Below, in pieces: positions 53,253-63,544 of a DNA stretch of 64,000 nucleotides. The position numbers and the translations under genes are program-made. This stretch comes from Aeribacillus composti (lineage in GTDB: Bacteria > Bacillota > Bacilli > Bacillales > Aeribacillaceae). Each line of letters begins with the position of its first letter. Within the stretch, counting starts at the first letter, position 1. The DNA is taken from positions 1-64,000 of the forward strand of contig NZ_VISS01000001.1 in the NCBI RefSeq assembly GCF_007827555.1, in the 5' to 3' direction. The notes under the pieces are model-generated. The model was not told the DNA's origin. It was given only the letters and a program-made list of their open reading frames with translations, and ran no database searches.

Positions 53253-53882
53253 TTATGTTGTTTCTGTTTTGCGTGAAAATATCGCGTGCGCTTCTTGAAT
53301 TTCTCCCCGTATTTGCGACATTTCCTCGTCCAGCCGGTAAGCTGCTTCAGCTGCGCGCTGCAAGCGGATTTTAATCTGTTCAGGTATGTTCCCGCTATAT
53401 TTGTAATTTAAAGAATGCTCAATCGTCGCCCAAAAATTCATGGCAAGCGTACGAATTTGAATTTCAACCAAAACCTTTTTCAATCCTTCGAACGATTGAA
53501 CCGGGTAGCGGGCCACAACATGGTAAGAGCGGTAGCCGCTTTCTTTATTTCGGGTTATGTAGTCTCTTTCCTCCACGATTTCCAAATCATGCCGATCTCT
53601 TAGCATTTGAACAACCAATTGAATGTCGCCGACAAATTGGCACATCATTCGGAGACCGGCAATGTCCTGCATTTCTTCTTCTATTTTATCAAGTGGAATT
53701 TGTTTTCGCTTCGCTTTATCTAAAATGCTCGGCACAGGTTTTACCCTGCCTGTCACGAACTCAATTGGAGAATGCTCTCCTCTTAGTTCAAATTGGGAAC
53801 GAATCCCTTTTAATTTGACCTTTAATTCTTCCACTGCCTGCTTATAAGGCGCTAAAAATTGCTCCCATTCCTTGTAGTTCAT
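53253..53882 (-). CDS. yjbM: Small alarmone synthetase YjbM (RelQ/SAS1)
   Basis: 209 residues, synthetase-only RelA/SpoT fold: VKPVPSILDKAKRKQIPLDK with the conserved K and R residues, DIAGLRMMCQFVGDI, and SGYRSYHVVARYP near 100. No hydrolase or regulatory domains. Makes (p)ppGpp from GTP/GDP and ATP. GGAGGGGGG before ATG, 20 bases before nadK. Confidence 0.95.
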   Translation of the reverse strand: MNYKEWEQFLAPYKQAVEELKVKLKGIRSQFELRGEHSPIEFVTGRVKPVPSILDKAKRKQIPLDKIEEEMQDIAGLRMMCQFVGDIQLVVQMLRDRHDLEIVEERDYITRNKESGYRSYHVVARYPVQSFEGLKKVLVEIQIRTLAMNFWATIEHSLNYKYSGNIPEQIKIRLQRAAEAAYRLDEEMSQIRGEIQEAHAIFSRKTETT

Positions 53883-53894
53883 AAAGCCCCCCTC

Positions 53895-54263
53895 CTAATA
53901 AAACACGCTTTCGACCATTTTTTCCATCTCCTCGCCGTAATTTGCGTTTCCCTTTATATTTTCAAGCAAAAACTCGAGCTCCTCGTGAAATTGGGTAAGC
54001 AAAATTTCTTTTTCTCCCACTTTAGCATAAACAGGAAGCTCTTCATTTTTGGCTTCTTTTAAATGAGGCCAAATATCCGATGATAAATCTATGTAAAGAA
54101 AGTCTTCGCCATTATCCAATATGTATATAAAAGAAAATTGGTCTGAATCTACCAGCATCTGTCCTTTTGCTGCGAGATTCCCTGCATCATGGACATGCTC
54201 CGTTTCGAGCAGCAATTTGCCTTCCGTTTTGCTAACCGCCAGCACTTTAATTCTTTTTTTCAT
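53895..54263 (-). CDS. yjbL: YjbL-like protein
   Basis: 122 residues, the length of B. subtilis YjbL and in the same place, directly before yjbM. Reads MKKRIKVLAVSKTEGKLLLE, DQFSFIYILDNGEDFLYIDL and an acidic C-terminal helix. Soluble, function unknown. ATG 54263 has GGAAGGGTG upstream; a longer frame starts without one. Confidence 0.85.
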   Translation of the reverse strand: MKKRIKVLAVSKTEGKLLLETEHVHDAGNLAAKGQMLVDSDQFSFIYILDNGEDFLYIDLSSDIWPHLKEAKNEELPVYAKVGEKEILLTQFHEELEFLLENIKGNANYGEEMEKMVESVFY

Positions 54264-54375
54264 GCTGTTCACCCTTCCAATCAAACATTTCAAGTTCATC
54301 TCGAATATATTTTATTGTATCATATTAATAACTACATTACCTTATTTTGATATTAATCATAGAGAGGAATGCCCG

Positions 54376-54966
54376 ATGGTTCAAGAGCTTGAGATAGAAT
54401 TTAAAAACCTGCTTACAAAAGAAGAATTCCACCGCTTAGCTGATTTTTTTCAATTGACCGAAAAAGATTTTGCCGAACAGGAAAACTATTATTTTGACAC
54501 AAAATGTTTTGCGTTGAAAAATCATGGCGCCGCTTTAAGAATTCGCAAAAAGAAGGATCAATATGTTTTGACATTAAAGGAGCCTTATCATGTCGGATTG
54601 CTGGAAACACACCAGTTTTTAACCGATCAAGAAGCAGTTTCAGCCATTCATGAGTCGGTCTTTCCGAAGGAGGGATCAGTGGTCGAAAAAATCAAACAGC
54701 TTGAAATCAAGCCCGAAAGCCTTCTTTGTTTCGGTTCGCTCATTACAAGCCGGGCAACAAAAAAATATAAAAATGGTGAAATTGTTCTCGATCATAGCCG
54801 ATATGAAAATAGAGAGGATTTTGAAATCGAATTTGAGGCAGAGGATGAAAAGGAAGGAAAGCAGCAATTTTTGGAGATTTTAAACAAACACAACATCCCG
54901 ATCCGTCAAACAGAAAATAAAATAAAGCGGTTTTATTCCGCAAAATTTTCAAAGGAGAATTTGTGA
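54376..54966 (+). CDS. yjbK: CYTH-domain protein YjbK
   Basis: 196 residues. The E-x-E-x-K signature appears as LEIEFKNLL, then [23 protein letters not shown] and [20 protein letters not shown], the acidic/basic tunnel residues of the CYTH (triphosphate tunnel) fold. Likely acts on a triphosphate; substrate unknown. AGAGAGGAATGCCCG before ATG 54376. Divergent from yjbL; stop overlaps yjbJ. Confidence 0.9.
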   Translation: MVQELEIEFKNLLTKEEFHRLADFFQLTEKDFAEQENYYFDTKCFALKNHGAALRIRKKKDQYVLTLKEPYHVGLLETHQFLTDQEAVSAIHESVFPKEGSVVEKIKQLEIKPESLLCFGSLITSRATKKYKNGEIVLDHSRYENREDFEIEFEAEDEKEGKQQFLEILNKHNIPIRQTENKIKRFYSAKFSKENL

Positions 54967-55568
54967 TGAATACAAACTATAATTTCAATGTTCTGTTTGA
55001 GCTTGAAGTCCTTCGTCTTTTGTCAGGCCAATCCGATGGGCCGCAAACAAAAGATGCAGCAATTTCGCTGAACTTTCAGGATGTTTTAAATGCCTTCATC
55101 GAACAAGATGTACAATCTGAAACGGCCAAAGAGAATATTTCACTGTCTTCCTCCCAATCTGCCAAAAAAACAAATGAACAGAAACAGGTTTCCGCTGATC
55201 TAAATGAAATCATTCAGAAGATGGCTCAAAAATACGGCGTCGATGCCAAATTAATCAGAGCTGTGATTCAACAGGAGTCAAGCTTCAAGGCAAATGCCGT
55301 CAGTCCTAAAGGAGCTGCCGGCTATATGCAGCTCATGCCTTCTACAGCAAAAGCGCTCGGTGTAAAAAATCCGTTTGATCCTGTGCAAAATATCGAGGGC
55401 GGCACAAAATATTTAAAACAGCTTTTAAACCGATATAACGGTAATGTAAAATTGGCGCTGGCTGCATACAACGCCGGTCCGGGAAATGTCGACAAATATG
55501 GAGGCATCCCGCCATTTAAAGAAACGCAAAACTATGTAAATAAAATTACTCAAAAATATTTTGCGTAA
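54966..55568 (+). CDS. yjbJ: Lytic transglycosylase YjbJ (SLT domain)
   Basis: 200 residues. A Gln/Ser-rich N-terminal half without clear signal peptide, then the SLT domain (about 75-200): catalytic Glu in [58 protein letters not shown] and [11 protein letters not shown]. Cleaves peptidoglycan glycan strands. AAAGGAG before; I use ATG 54966, which overlaps the yjbK stop. Confidence 0.92.
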   Translation: MNTNYNFNVLFELEVLRLLSGQSDGPQTKDAAISLNFQDVLNAFIEQDVQSETAKENISLSSSQSAKKTNEQKQVSADLNEIIQKMAQKYGVDAKLIRAVIQQESSFKANAVSPKGAAGYMQLMPSTAKALGVKNPFDPVQNIEGGTKYLKQLLNRYNGNVKLALAAYNAGPGNVDKYGGIPPFKETQNYVNKITQKYFA

Positions 55569-55602
55569 AAAGGTGCAAACAAACAGCACCTTTTTCTTTT
55601 TC
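55566..55602 (+). terminator. yjbK-yjbJ terminator
   Basis: AAAAAGGTGC-AAACAAACA-GCACCTTTTT followed by CTTTTTC. Confidence 0.92.
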
Positions 55603-55865
55603 ATTAAAAGTAGTTGGAAATATTTGTTATCCAATCGATTTCGGCTAATCTTCGATAGCTGCGCTTCAAGCCGCAAGTCCTTCTATGTTCATTTCACAGC
55701 AAGCACAACATATTTGCGGAAATAGCTCCCGCTTTCGCTATTTATCCTTTTGTTTGCATTGCCTCAGCCAACTCCTTCAAAGCGATTCGTTTGAGATAAA
55801 TAAGTTATGTTGATAAAATAAATGTAACATCATTATTAACGAATGATTCCAAAGGAGCTATCACC

Positions 55866-56276
55866 ATGACAAAACCACCCTTAACTCCATATGACGCGAT
55901 TGGAGAAAAGAAACTTCACGCTCTAATCGATGCTTTTTATAAAAATGTTAAAAAACATCCTCTTTTAAAACCTATTTTCCCGGAGGATTTAACGGAAACT
56001 GCCAGAAAGCAGAAACAATTTATGACACAGTTTTTAGGTGGTCCGCCACTTTACACAAAAGAACACGGACATCCGATGCTCAGAGCCCGCCATCTTCCAT
56101 TCCCGATTACGCCGAGGAGAGCAGAAGCATGGCTCTCATGTATGCGAAAAGCAATGGACGAGGTCGGACTTGACGGGGAAATACGAGAGTTTTTCTACGA
56201 TCGGCTTGTGGTGACCGCCCATCACATGATTAATTCGAAAGACGAAGATCAGGAGGAGTATTCAGTTGAAACCTGA
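55866..56276 (+). CDS. yjbI: Truncated haemoglobin YjbI (group II)
   Basis: 136 residues. Two-on-two globin: [20 protein letters not shown], distal-pocket [17 protein letters not shown], proximal His in MLRARHLPF (about residue 76), and a Trp in RAEAWLSCM. Group II (GlbO-like). Binds O2 or NO; partner of the adjacent Spx adaptor in the same operon. AAAGGAGC before ATG. Confidence 0.95.
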   Translation: MTKPPLTPYDAIGEKKLHALIDAFYKNVKKHPLLKPIFPEDLTETARKQKQFMTQFLGGPPLYTKEHGHPMLRARHLPFPITPRRAEAWLSCMRKAMDEVGLDGEIREFFYDRLVVTAHHMINSKDEDQEEYSVET

Positions 56277-57150
56277 CAAAAAAGACGAAGTGAATGCTGC
56301 TCACTTCTTTTCTCATTGTCACAGTCATCCTAAAAAGCCGATCGAGATTTATATGTTTATTGATCCGCTATGCCCTGAATGCTGGGCGCTTGAACCGTTT
56401 ATCAAAAAACTGCAAATCGAATACGGCAGGCTTTTCTCATTGCGCCATATTGTTTGCGGAAAGCTTGCTAATTTAAACTTAACAAAACGGCGGAAACCGA
56501 AAACAATTGCCCAATCATGGGAGAAGATAGCGAGCAGAACCGGCATGTCATGTGACGGCAACCTTTGGCTTGAAAACCCTATATCATCACCCTACAGAGC
56601 TTCCCTTGCTTTAAAAGCAGCGGAGCTTCAAGGGAGAAAAGCGGGCATCCGTTTCTTGCGGCACTTACAGGAAGTTGTTTTTTTAGAAAAGCAAAATGTC
56701 TCTGATCAAAACGTTCTCATACAAATTGCTAAAAATGTCGGCCTTGATGTCAATGAATTTGAAAGGGACTTATATTCCGAAAGTGCAAGAAAAGCACTTC
56801 AATGCGATTATAAAATTACAGAAGAAATGGACGTGCATGAAATTCCTTCCCTTGTCTTTTTTCATTGCCGTGAAGAGAAGGAAGGATTAAAAATTACCGG
56901 ATTATATCCTTATGAAACATATGTTGATATTCTTTGCGAGCTTGTCGGAGATAAACCGAAGCCGTCTCAAGTGCCGCCAATAGAGATTTTTTTAAAGCAT
57001 TATAAATTTGTCGCAACAAAAGAGATTTCTGTTGTGTATAACATGACTGATGAAGAAACGGAACGTGAAATGAAAAGACTGCTTTTAAAGCAACAAGTTG
57101 AGCGGGTGCCCGTGAAATATGGAACATTTTGGCGCTATATCGGGCAGTGA
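56266..57150 (+). CDS. yjbH: ClpXP adaptor for Spx, YjbH/SpxH
   Basis: 294 residues, DsbA/thioredoxin-like. N-terminal His/Cys-rich [13 protein letters not shown], then [13 protein letters not shown] (C-x-x-C) and EIPSLVFF (cis-Pro loop). Delivers Spx to ClpXP; its His/Cys head responds to thiol stress. TTG start with GGAGGAG, overlapping yjbI by 11 bases, the arrangement found in B. subtilis. Confidence 0.93.
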   Translation: MKPDKKDEVNAAHFFSHCHSHPKKPIEIYMFIDPLCPECWALEPFIKKLQIEYGRLFSLRHIVCGKLANLNLTKRRKPKTIAQSWEKIASRTGMSCDGNLWLENPISSPYRASLALKAAELQGRKAGIRFLRHLQEVVFLEKQNVSDQNVLIQIAKNVGLDVNEFERDLYSESARKALQCDYKITEEMDVHEIPSLVFFHCREEKEGLKITGLYPYETYVDILCELVGDKPKPSQVPPIEIFLKHYKFVATKEISVVYNMTDEETEREMKRLLLKQQVERVPVKYGTFWRYIGQ

Positions 57151-57172
57151 GATTGAGGGGTTTAATTCAACG

Positions 57173-57214
57173 AAACGTTCCCCATCGGCTTCTATGCTGA
57201 TGGGGAACGTTTTT
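57173..57214 (+). terminator. yjbI-yjbH terminator
   Basis: AAACGTTCCCCATC / GATGGGGAACGTTT with a short loop and T-run; very strong. Confidence 0.95.
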
Positions 57215-57252
57215 AATCAAAAATGTAAGCGCTTTATCTTTATTAAACAATT

Positions 57253-57292
57253 AAAAAAAGAAACCACAAACAAACGTTTGTGGTTTCTTTTT
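57253..57292. terminator. Second terminator, bidirectional
   Basis: AAAGAAACCACAAA-CAAACG-TTTGTGGTTTCTTT flanked by A- and T-tracts. It follows the first by 40 bases without an intervening gene. Confidence 0.85.
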
Positions 57293-57522
57293 TGTCTTAT
57301 GACAACAAAGGGGATGGGAGAAATTTTTCACGGTCAAACAAAGGGGTAAATGTTTGTTTGTGATCAATTTCACGTTTTTAATATAACAAATTCCTTTTTC
57401 AGTTTGCAAGAGGGGAAAACAACAATTCACAAATTTGTCACAAAACATGAAGAACGGGCAAGCTGCATACAATATACAAAATCTTTTTCCTCGTTTTAGA
57501 ACATGTGTAGGAGGGAAAAATC

Positions 57523-57696
57523 GTGAAAACATTTTGGCTCATAATCAGCCTGCTGCTCGTCATCTTCGCTTTTTTTTATAATCTGTTAGGAATGATGAAT
57601 CTCGCACCGATTTTCGTTTCTGCCCCCCTGCTTTTTATTTCTCTTTTCATATCGTTTCTTCTGTTTAACCATCGAAAAACGTTCCGCGGATTTTAA
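57523..57696 (+). CDS. Small two-helix membrane protein, 57 aa
   Basis: GTG start with TAGGAGGG upstream. Two hydrophobic helices, FWLIISLLLVIFAFFYNLLG and APLLFISLFISFLLF, then a basic tail NHRKTFRGF. Position between yjbH and pepF matches a short unnamed or yizD-like gene of B. subtilis, but homology cannot be checked here. Function unknown. Confidence 0.7.
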   Translation: MKTFWLIISLLLVIFAFFYNLLGMMNLAPIFVSAPLLFISLFISFLLFNHRKTFRGF

Positions 57697-57718
57697 GATA
57701 AAAAAGAGGACGGGATGA

Positions 57719-57772
57719 TGAACTGCATCTCAATTAGTAGATACAACTGACAATTGGAGGTGCAGTTTTTAT
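57719..57772 (+). terminator. Possible terminator after the 57-aa gene
   Basis: AACTGCA ... TGCAGTT with partly paired AATT inside and TTTTTAT after; long loop, moderate strength. Confidence 0.5.
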
Positions 57773-57786
57773 ATGACCGGAAACAA

Positions 57787-57835
57787 AAAAGGCATGAGTC
57801 CAGTTCCAGATCGAACTCATGCCACTAATTTTTTG
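57787..57835. terminator. pepF terminator
   Basis: Minus strand GGCATGAGT / ACTCATGCC around a GATCTGGAACTGG loop, then TTTTTTG; also T-rich on the other side. Confidence 0.85.
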
Positions 57836-57866
57836 GATTCAGATGATGCTCCTGTTTTCTTTCACT

Positions 57867-59684
57867 TTACTTTAACAGCAGCTCCTCCATCTCCGTCAGC
57901 TTTTCTTCAAATACTTTGCATGCATCTTCAATCGGCTTGGTTGATGTCATATCGACCCCTGCTTTTTTCAGCACATTAATCGGATAATCAGAGCTTCCCG
58001 CTTTCAAGAAATTAATGTACCTTTCAACGGCAGTTTCTCCTTCCGATAAAATCTGCTTGCTCAAGGCGCTTGCAGCACTAAAGCCTGTTGCGTATTGATA
58101 AACGTAAAAATTGTAATAAAAATGCGGAATTCTTGCCCATTCTAAGCCTATTTCTTCATCGACCACAATGTTGTCACCAAAATATTTTTTGTTTAACTCA
58201 TAATACGTTTGCGTCAAAAATTCCGGTGTGAGCGGCTCTCCGTTTTGCGCCTTCAAATGGATATAATGTTCAAACTCAGCAAACATCGTTTGGCGGAATA
58301 CCGTTCCTCTAAACCCTTCAAGGAAATGATTCAGCAAGTATAAACGTTTCTTTTCATCATCGATCGTGTTGAGCAAATATTCATTTAACAAGTTTTCATT
58401 GCATGTAGAAGCCACTTCCGCGACAAAAATAGAATAATCTCCGTACGGATACGGCTGTGTTTTTCTTGTATAGTAGCTGTGCACCGAATGGCCAAGCTCG
58501 TGAACAAGTGTGAATAAATTGTTCACATTATCTTGCCAATTCAGCAAAATATATGGATTTGTTCCATAGGCGCCAGAGGAGTAAGCTCCGCTTCGTTTCC
58601 CTTTATTCTCCTTAACGTCAATCCATCTGTTTTCAAAGCCTTCTTGTAAAATGCCGACATATTCTTCACCTAATGGAGCAAGCCCCTTCAATACGATGTC
58701 TTTCGCTTCTTCATACGTGATTTTCAAATCGACGTTTTGTACAAGCGGCGTATAAAGATCATACATATGAAGTTCATCAAGCTTCAGCGCTTTTTTCCGC
58801 AAATCGACATAACGATGGAGCAGCGGCAAATGTTCATTGATCGTTTTTACTAAATTGTCGTAGACTTCCTCGGGAATGTTGTTGGCGCTTAGTGCAGCCT
58901 GGCGGGCATTCTCATATTTCCGCACCTTCGCATAAAAATTATTTTTCTTAACAGCTCCGCTTAATGTGCTGGCAAACGTATTTTTAAATTTTCCATATGT
59001 TGCGTATAATGCCTGGAACGCATCGCGACGGACTCGTCTATTTTCACTCTCCAAAAACTGGATATAACGGCCGTGAGTGATTTCCACTTCTTCTCCATTT
59101 TCATCCTTAATTGCTGGAAATTCCAAGTCCGCATTATTTAATTTTCCAAACGTATTGGAGGCAGTGCTCAGGGCTTCCGCAGCTTGAGCTAAAATAGCCT
59201 CTTGCTCCGCATCGAGCACGTGCGGTCTTTGCCGGTTGATTTCGTCCAAGGCATGTGCATAAAGCTTCAATTGATCATTTTCTTTCAAAAATTGCTGAAG
59301 CTTTTCTTCTTCAATGGATAGTATTTCCGGAACGATATAGGATGAGAGGCTGGAAGCTTGTGTATAAAGATTTGCTGCCCGGTCATTCAATCCTTGATAA
59401 AAAGAATTAGTTGTATCTTGATCGTAGCGCATATGGGCATATGTATAAAGCTTTCCAAGCCTCTCCATCACGGAATCTTGATAAGAGAGCGCCTCATATA
59501 ACAGATCGGAGGATTGACCTAATTTTCCTCTATATTCACCGATTTTTGGAATTAGCTGCTTTACTTCTTCAAATTCTTTTTCCCATTCATCATCAGAAGC
59601 AAAAATATCTTCTAGCCGCCAAGTATACTCAACAGGGATTTCTTCCCGTTTTGGCAGCCTTTTGACAGCTGTTTCATTGCCCAT
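57867..59684 (-). CDS. pepF: Oligoendopeptidase F
   Basis: 605 residues, M3B metallopeptidase. Zinc site HELGHSVHSYY (about 386-396) with the downstream glutamate in FVAEVASTCNENLLNEYLL. Cytoplasmic hydrolysis of medium-length peptides. AAAGGGGG before ATG. Stands between coiA and yjbH as in B. subtilis (yjbG). Confidence 0.95.
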   Translation of the reverse strand: MGNETAVKRLPKREEIPVEYTWRLEDIFASDDEWEKEFEEVKQLIPKIGEYRGKLGQSSDLLYEALSYQDSVMERLGKLYTYAHMRYDQDTTNSFYQGLNDRAANLYTQASSLSSYIVPEILSIEEEKLQQFLKENDQLKLYAHALDEINRQRPHVLDAEQEAILAQAAEALSTASNTFGKLNNADLEFPAIKDENGEEVEITHGRYIQFLESENRRVRRDAFQALYATYGKFKNTFASTLSGAVKKNNFYAKVRKYENARQAALSANNIPEEVYDNLVKTINEHLPLLHRYVDLRKKALKLDELHMYDLYTPLVQNVDLKITYEEAKDIVLKGLAPLGEEYVGILQEGFENRWIDVKENKGKRSGAYSSGAYGTNPYILLNWQDNVNNLFTLVHELGHSVHSYYTRKTQPYPYGDYSIFVAEVASTCNENLLNEYLLNTIDDEKKRLYLLNHFLEGFRGTVFRQTMFAEFEHYIHLKAQNGEPLTPEFLTQTYYELNKKYFGDNIVVDEEIGLEWARIPHFYYNFYVYQYATGFSAASALSKQILSEGETAVERYINFLKAGSSDYPINVLKKAGVDMTSTKPIEDACKVFEEKLTEMEELLLK

Positions 59685-59768
59685 TCTCGATTTCCCCCTT
59701 TAAAAAAATCAGTCTGTTTCCATCATATTGAAATTTTTTTCAAAACGCAATAAATCACTATGCTTATA

Positions 59769-60953
59769 TTATTCTACAGCAGAAAAAAACATACCTTCCT
59801 TGTCCAAATAATGTCCAAGACGTTGTTCACGCTTTTCCATCGACTCCAAATGAAAAGGAGATGATGTTTTTCGAAACGAATATGGACCGATTGGCTGCAA
59901 AAATTTTAAATGGGAAAGAGTCGTTAAATATTCAATAATCGGCTTTTTTAAATCCGTTTTTACGCTACAGCTTCTTTCTTTCATCCCTATTTTCTTAAGG
60001 TGCCAAACTAGCTTTTCTGCGTGAAATACTTCATCTGCGCGCAATGTTTCAATAAATAATAAAACTGAGCATTGCCAAATATAGACCGCCTCATCAACCA
60101 TATAACCGCTTTTTAAAGGGATAAAAGCTTCAACTGGCAGCTGCGATAAAGATAAGCCAACTGTTTCGTAAACCTTTTTTTGCAGCTTTCGCTCTTCGTT
60201 CGTCTTTTGAAACAGCGGCTTTAAGCGATATTGACTTATTTTCTTCAGCCAATGCTTCCATAAACCGTTTGCCGCCAGACTCTTTCCTTGCAAACAATCT
60301 CGAAAGAAAAACGACTCTGGGGAGATCATAGCAGATGCGGCAAAAATATTCTGTTTAGAAAACGGAATCAGATGGGAAAAAAAGATGAAGGTTTTCTTAT
60401 CTGAGCAATAATTGATGATAAAAGGATGATCGTTTTGCGGGGAATGAAGAAACTGACAATGAAAAGAAGTCAGTCGATATTGATGTTCACCGACTTGCTT
60501 CATTTGTTTCCAGCCTAATATCCAAATCGGTTTAATTCGTTCTTTTTTGTAGCCATTTGTCCGTTTTATCACCTGATCAGGGGGAATTTTAGAGCATTGG
60601 TATTCAATCGCATACCGTTTATGCTGAAAAGATAAAAACAGATCCGCTCGTTGTGCAATAGAAGGTATAAATTTTTCCACTTCCGCAGCTAACCGCTGCC
60701 TTTTCAACCAAACATACAATTGCTTTTTTCCGTTCAAATGGTACGTGCTTTCCGCTTCCGAATCAGCCTGACAAGAGGCCGTTAAGTGGGCAAAATGAGG
60801 AATTTTGATTTTGCCTATTTTTAATTTTACCGGCTCCTTGCAAGCCGGACAAAAAAAGGCATGCTCTTCTTTCAGTTTTAGAAGCCTTTCTGTCGACCAG
60901 TAGGGGGCGGCGACATTTACTTTTTCGCCGTTTCGCAAAAGGGCAACAAGCAT
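59769..60953 (-). CDS. coiA: Competence protein CoiA
   Basis: 394 residues. N-terminal FFCPACKEPVKLKIGKIKIP then HFAH (zinc-ribbon-like), followed by the nuclease-type core DLFLSFQHKRYAIEYQCSKI and GWKQMKQVGEHQYRL. CoiA promotes recombination of transforming DNA. ATG 60953 has AAAGGAAG at good spacing; the GTG/ATG pair at 60965/60962 is too near it. Confidence 0.9.
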   Translation of the reverse strand: MLVALLRNGEKVNVAAPYWSTERLLKLKEEHAFFCPACKEPVKLKIGKIKIPHFAHLTASCQADSEAESTYHLNGKKQLYVWLKRQRLAAEVEKFIPSIAQRADLFLSFQHKRYAIEYQCSKIPPDQVIKRTNGYKKERIKPIWILGWKQMKQVGEHQYRLTSFHCQFLHSPQNDHPFIINYCSDKKTFIFFSHLIPFSKQNIFAASAMISPESFFFRDCLQGKSLAANGLWKHWLKKISQYRLKPLFQKTNEERKLQKKVYETVGLSLSQLPVEAFIPLKSGYMVDEAVYIWQCSVLLFIETLRADEVFHAEKLVWHLKKIGMKERSCSVKTDLKKPIIEYLTTLSHLKFLQPIGPYSFRKTSSPFHLESMEKREQRLGHYLDKEGMFFSAVE

Positions 60954-60965
60954 ATAAATCATCAC

Positions 60966-61217
60966 TTCCTTTCACAAATAGAAACATTCGACAAAAGGGA
61001 AAAAAATCCTTTCAAAAGCAGCGTTTTTCATAAGTTTTAAAAGATGCCAGAAACAATTCATGGAAAAATATACTTTTTTCAAAAACGCATGCTTGCCGCT
61101 AAAGAGGCGGAAGTTAGATGTTGCTTCATTCGTTTCAATAAAGGTTCGCCATTTTACATCGTGACGGTCGGCAATTCACCCGTGGTGTTGTGAAATCCGC
61201 TCAAATAGAGCTTTATC
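60966..61217. other. Intergenic coiA-cls, no gene
   Basis: About 250 bases. No frame or strong signal beyond the coiA ribosome site. Confidence 0.4.
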
Positions 61218-61252
61218 CTAAAAAAAACACCGCTGTATCAAAAACGGTGTTT
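61218..61252 (-). terminator. cls terminator
   Basis: AAAACACCG-TTTTTGATACAG-CGGTGTTTT then TTTT on the minus strand, at the cls stop. Confidence 0.85.
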
Positions 61253-62763
61253 TATAATAAAGGAGACAAAAGCCGCGACGTTGATTCAAACAGCTTTATA
61301 TATAGCGGGCGTTTTTTGAATTGTTCAAGGTCGATGACACTTGAATTTTCAATGTCTCGAATATAATCCTCTACAAGCGTTTCAATGCTGTCCGTTCGGT
61401 ATAAAAAAGCATTTACTTCAAAATTCAAATGAAAACTTCTCATATCCATATTCGCCGTACCGATCGATGCCAGTTCGCCATCAACAATAATGATTTTGCT
61501 GTGCATAAACCCTTTTTCATATTCGTACACTTTAACCCCGGCTTCTAAAAGCTCCGGAAAATAAGATCGCGACGCATAAAATACAATCCGTTTGTCAGGC
61601 CTTTTCGGAACGAGGAGACGAACGTCAATGCCGCTCAGCGCAGCAATCTTTAAAGCGGATTTTATATCCTCGTCAGGAATAAAATACGGTGAGGCGATCC
61701 ATATCGAATTTTTTGCGGAAACGATCATCGAAAAGAACAAGCTTTTAATGACCTCCCACTTATTATCAGGACCGCCGGCGATTAGCTGAACGCCTCCTTC
61801 TTTATCGTCCATTTGAAAATGAGGCAGCAAATATCGATCGGTAAGCAGCTTCTGCCCAGTCATATAATACCAATCCTGTAAAAAAATAAGATTGAGCGTC
61901 CGTACTCCTTCCCCTTCGAGCATCATATGCGTATCCCGCCAAAAGCCGAAATACGGATTTCTTCCCAAATATTCATCTCCTATATTTAAACCTCCGACAA
62001 AGCCGACTTTTCCGTCAATCACAATAATTTTACGATGATTGCGAAAGTTAATATTGTTAGACAAAAACGGAAGCTTTACAGGTAAAAATGGAACCATTTC
62101 CACCCCGGCATCAAGAAGCTCCTTCCTGTATTTTTTGGACAGCTTCCAGCTGCCGACTGCATCGTATAAAAATCGAACCTCTACACCGTTTTTCGCTTTT
62201 TCGATCAACAGCTTTTTTAATTTTTGCCCAATTACATCATGCCGAACAATATAGTATTCAAGATGAATATGATCTTCCGCCTTTTGAAGCTCTCGAAAAA
62301 TATGGTCAAATGTTTCAATGCCGTTCGTCAGCACCTTTGTATTTGTCCGAAAAGAAATCGGACTGCGGCCAAGCTTATGGGCGAGCTTAAATAAAAGGCG
62401 CTGGTGATTTCTCATGAATTTAATTTTATCTTCATAAGTATGAAAGCTGGTTTCAAATTTGGCATAAGCTTGCTCATCTATTAAAGCTTTTTTCTTAAAT
62501 AGACGATGCTTCCGGACATTTCTTCCAAAAAATATATAAAAGAAGAAGCCTATTAATGGAAATCCTCCTAAAACAACAAGCCAAGTAAGCGTTTGAGTTG
62601 GGTGGCGGTTTTCCAAGAAAATAACAAAACCGATAAAAATGATGGATAACGTGAACAAAATGGAAACGGCTCCTAAAAACCATTCCTCCCAGATGTTCTT
62701 TGTTAAATATAAGATGACGGCTAGACCAATGGCAAAAACGATTACTTGCAGAAATTTTCTCAT
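61252..62763 (-). CDS. cls: Cardiolipin synthase
   Basis: 503 residues. Two N-terminal membrane helices (about 5-60), then two phospholipase-D catalytic motifs: HRKIIVIDGKVGFVGG (about 220) and HSKIIIVDGELASIGTANMD (about 420), with FFGRNVRKHRLFK between helices and core. Joins two phosphatidylglycerols into cardiolipin. GGAGGAAGC before ATG. Its place next to mecA differs from B. subtilis 168. Confidence 0.94.
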   Translation of the reverse strand: MRKFLQVIVFAIGLAVILYLTKNIWEEWFLGAVSILFTLSIIFIGFVIFLENRHPTQTLTWLVVLGGFPLIGFFFYIFFGRNVRKHRLFKKKALIDEQAYAKFETSFHTYEDKIKFMRNHQRLLFKLAHKLGRSPISFRTNTKVLTNGIETFDHIFRELQKAEDHIHLEYYIVRHDVIGQKLKKLLIEKAKNGVEVRFLYDAVGSWKLSKKYRKELLDAGVEMVPFLPVKLPFLSNNINFRNHRKIIVIDGKVGFVGGLNIGDEYLGRNPYFGFWRDTHMMLEGEGVRTLNLIFLQDWYYMTGQKLLTDRYLLPHFQMDDKEGGVQLIAGGPDNKWEVIKSLFFSMIVSAKNSIWIASPYFIPDEDIKSALKIAALSGIDVRLLVPKRPDKRIVFYASRSYFPELLEAGVKVYEYEKGFMHSKIIIVDGELASIGTANMDMRSFHLNFEVNAFLYRTDSIETLVEDYIRDIENSSVIDLEQFKKRPLYIKLFESTSRLLSPLL

Positions 62764-62848
62764 AAGCTTCCTCCAGGCAATCGATATTTCTTATCTCTCG
62801 ATTTGGACATATCTCATTTGATCTGAGATATTAAGCGTTCCTTAAGTA

Positions 62849-62882
62849 AAAAAGACCGATTTCGAACATGAAATCGGCAATT
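62849..62882 (-). terminator. mecA terminator
   Basis: GCCGATTTC-ATGTTC-GAAATCGGT then CTTTTTT on the minus strand. Confidence 0.88.
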
Positions 62883-63544
62883 TAAGAAAAGTGCGTTTCG
62901 ATTTGTTCCAAGGCATTGTCCTTCATAATCAGCTTTCCGTATTCTTCAAGACGGTGAATTGTCATCCTTGATTCCTGGCCGTATTCAAGCATAATGCTGA
63001 GCAAATTTTCAATTTGTTCATCGTCTTTATCCGAAAATTCAACGAATAAATAATATTTTTGTTCAAATACATATAAGCTATTCAAAAATCCGTCCAAACG
63101 ATGGGATGCTAACGAAATAACGTCTTCAAAGTCCTGAAACTTTATGACAAATTGCAATTGCGCCGTTTCATCTTTCTCATCTGAGGCAGATCGTTCAGAC
63201 ATATTAAAATGTTTGTCCAACAAAGATTCTATATTTTCATCAACCGGGATTTCCCTAAATTTTTCATCGACTACCGGAAGCTCCAGCTTTTGTCCGTCTT
63301 TTGACAGCTGAGCTTTTGTAACAATGACTTCAAGCCCTTTGTCATTAGCATGAACTTGAATCCATAACGGTCCTTCAAGCGGAAAGTCTTCTTCATCATT
63401 AATTTCATCCATCATTTCCCAAAACAGCTCTTCGCTTCTTTCTCTGTTATACCAGATTTCTTCCCGGTCAAATCCTCGTTCCTCTATGTCAACATATGAA
63501 ATATAAAATTTTACTGTGTTTTCATTAATGCGTTCGATTTCCAT
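62882..63544 (-). CDS. mecA: Adaptor protein MecA
   Basis: 220 residues. N-terminal IERINENTVKFYISYVDIEE (substrate-binding half, targets such as ComK), acidic linker, and C-terminal ClpC-binding half (FQDFEDVISLASHRLDGFLN and FVEFSDKDDEQIENLLSIML). Brings ComK and others to ClpCP. AGAAGGGAAGG before ATG; next to coiA/pepF and divergent from yjbE. Confidence 0.95.
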   Translation of the reverse strand: MEIERINENTVKFYISYVDIEERGFDREEIWYNRERSEELFWEMMDEINDEEDFPLEGPLWIQVHANDKGLEVIVTKAQLSKDGQKLELPVVDEKFREIPVDENIESLLDKHFNMSERSASDEKDETAQLQFVIKFQDFEDVISLASHRLDGFLNSLYVFEQKYYLFVEFSDKDDEQIENLLSIMLEYGQESRMTIHRLEEYGKLIMKDNALEQIETHFS

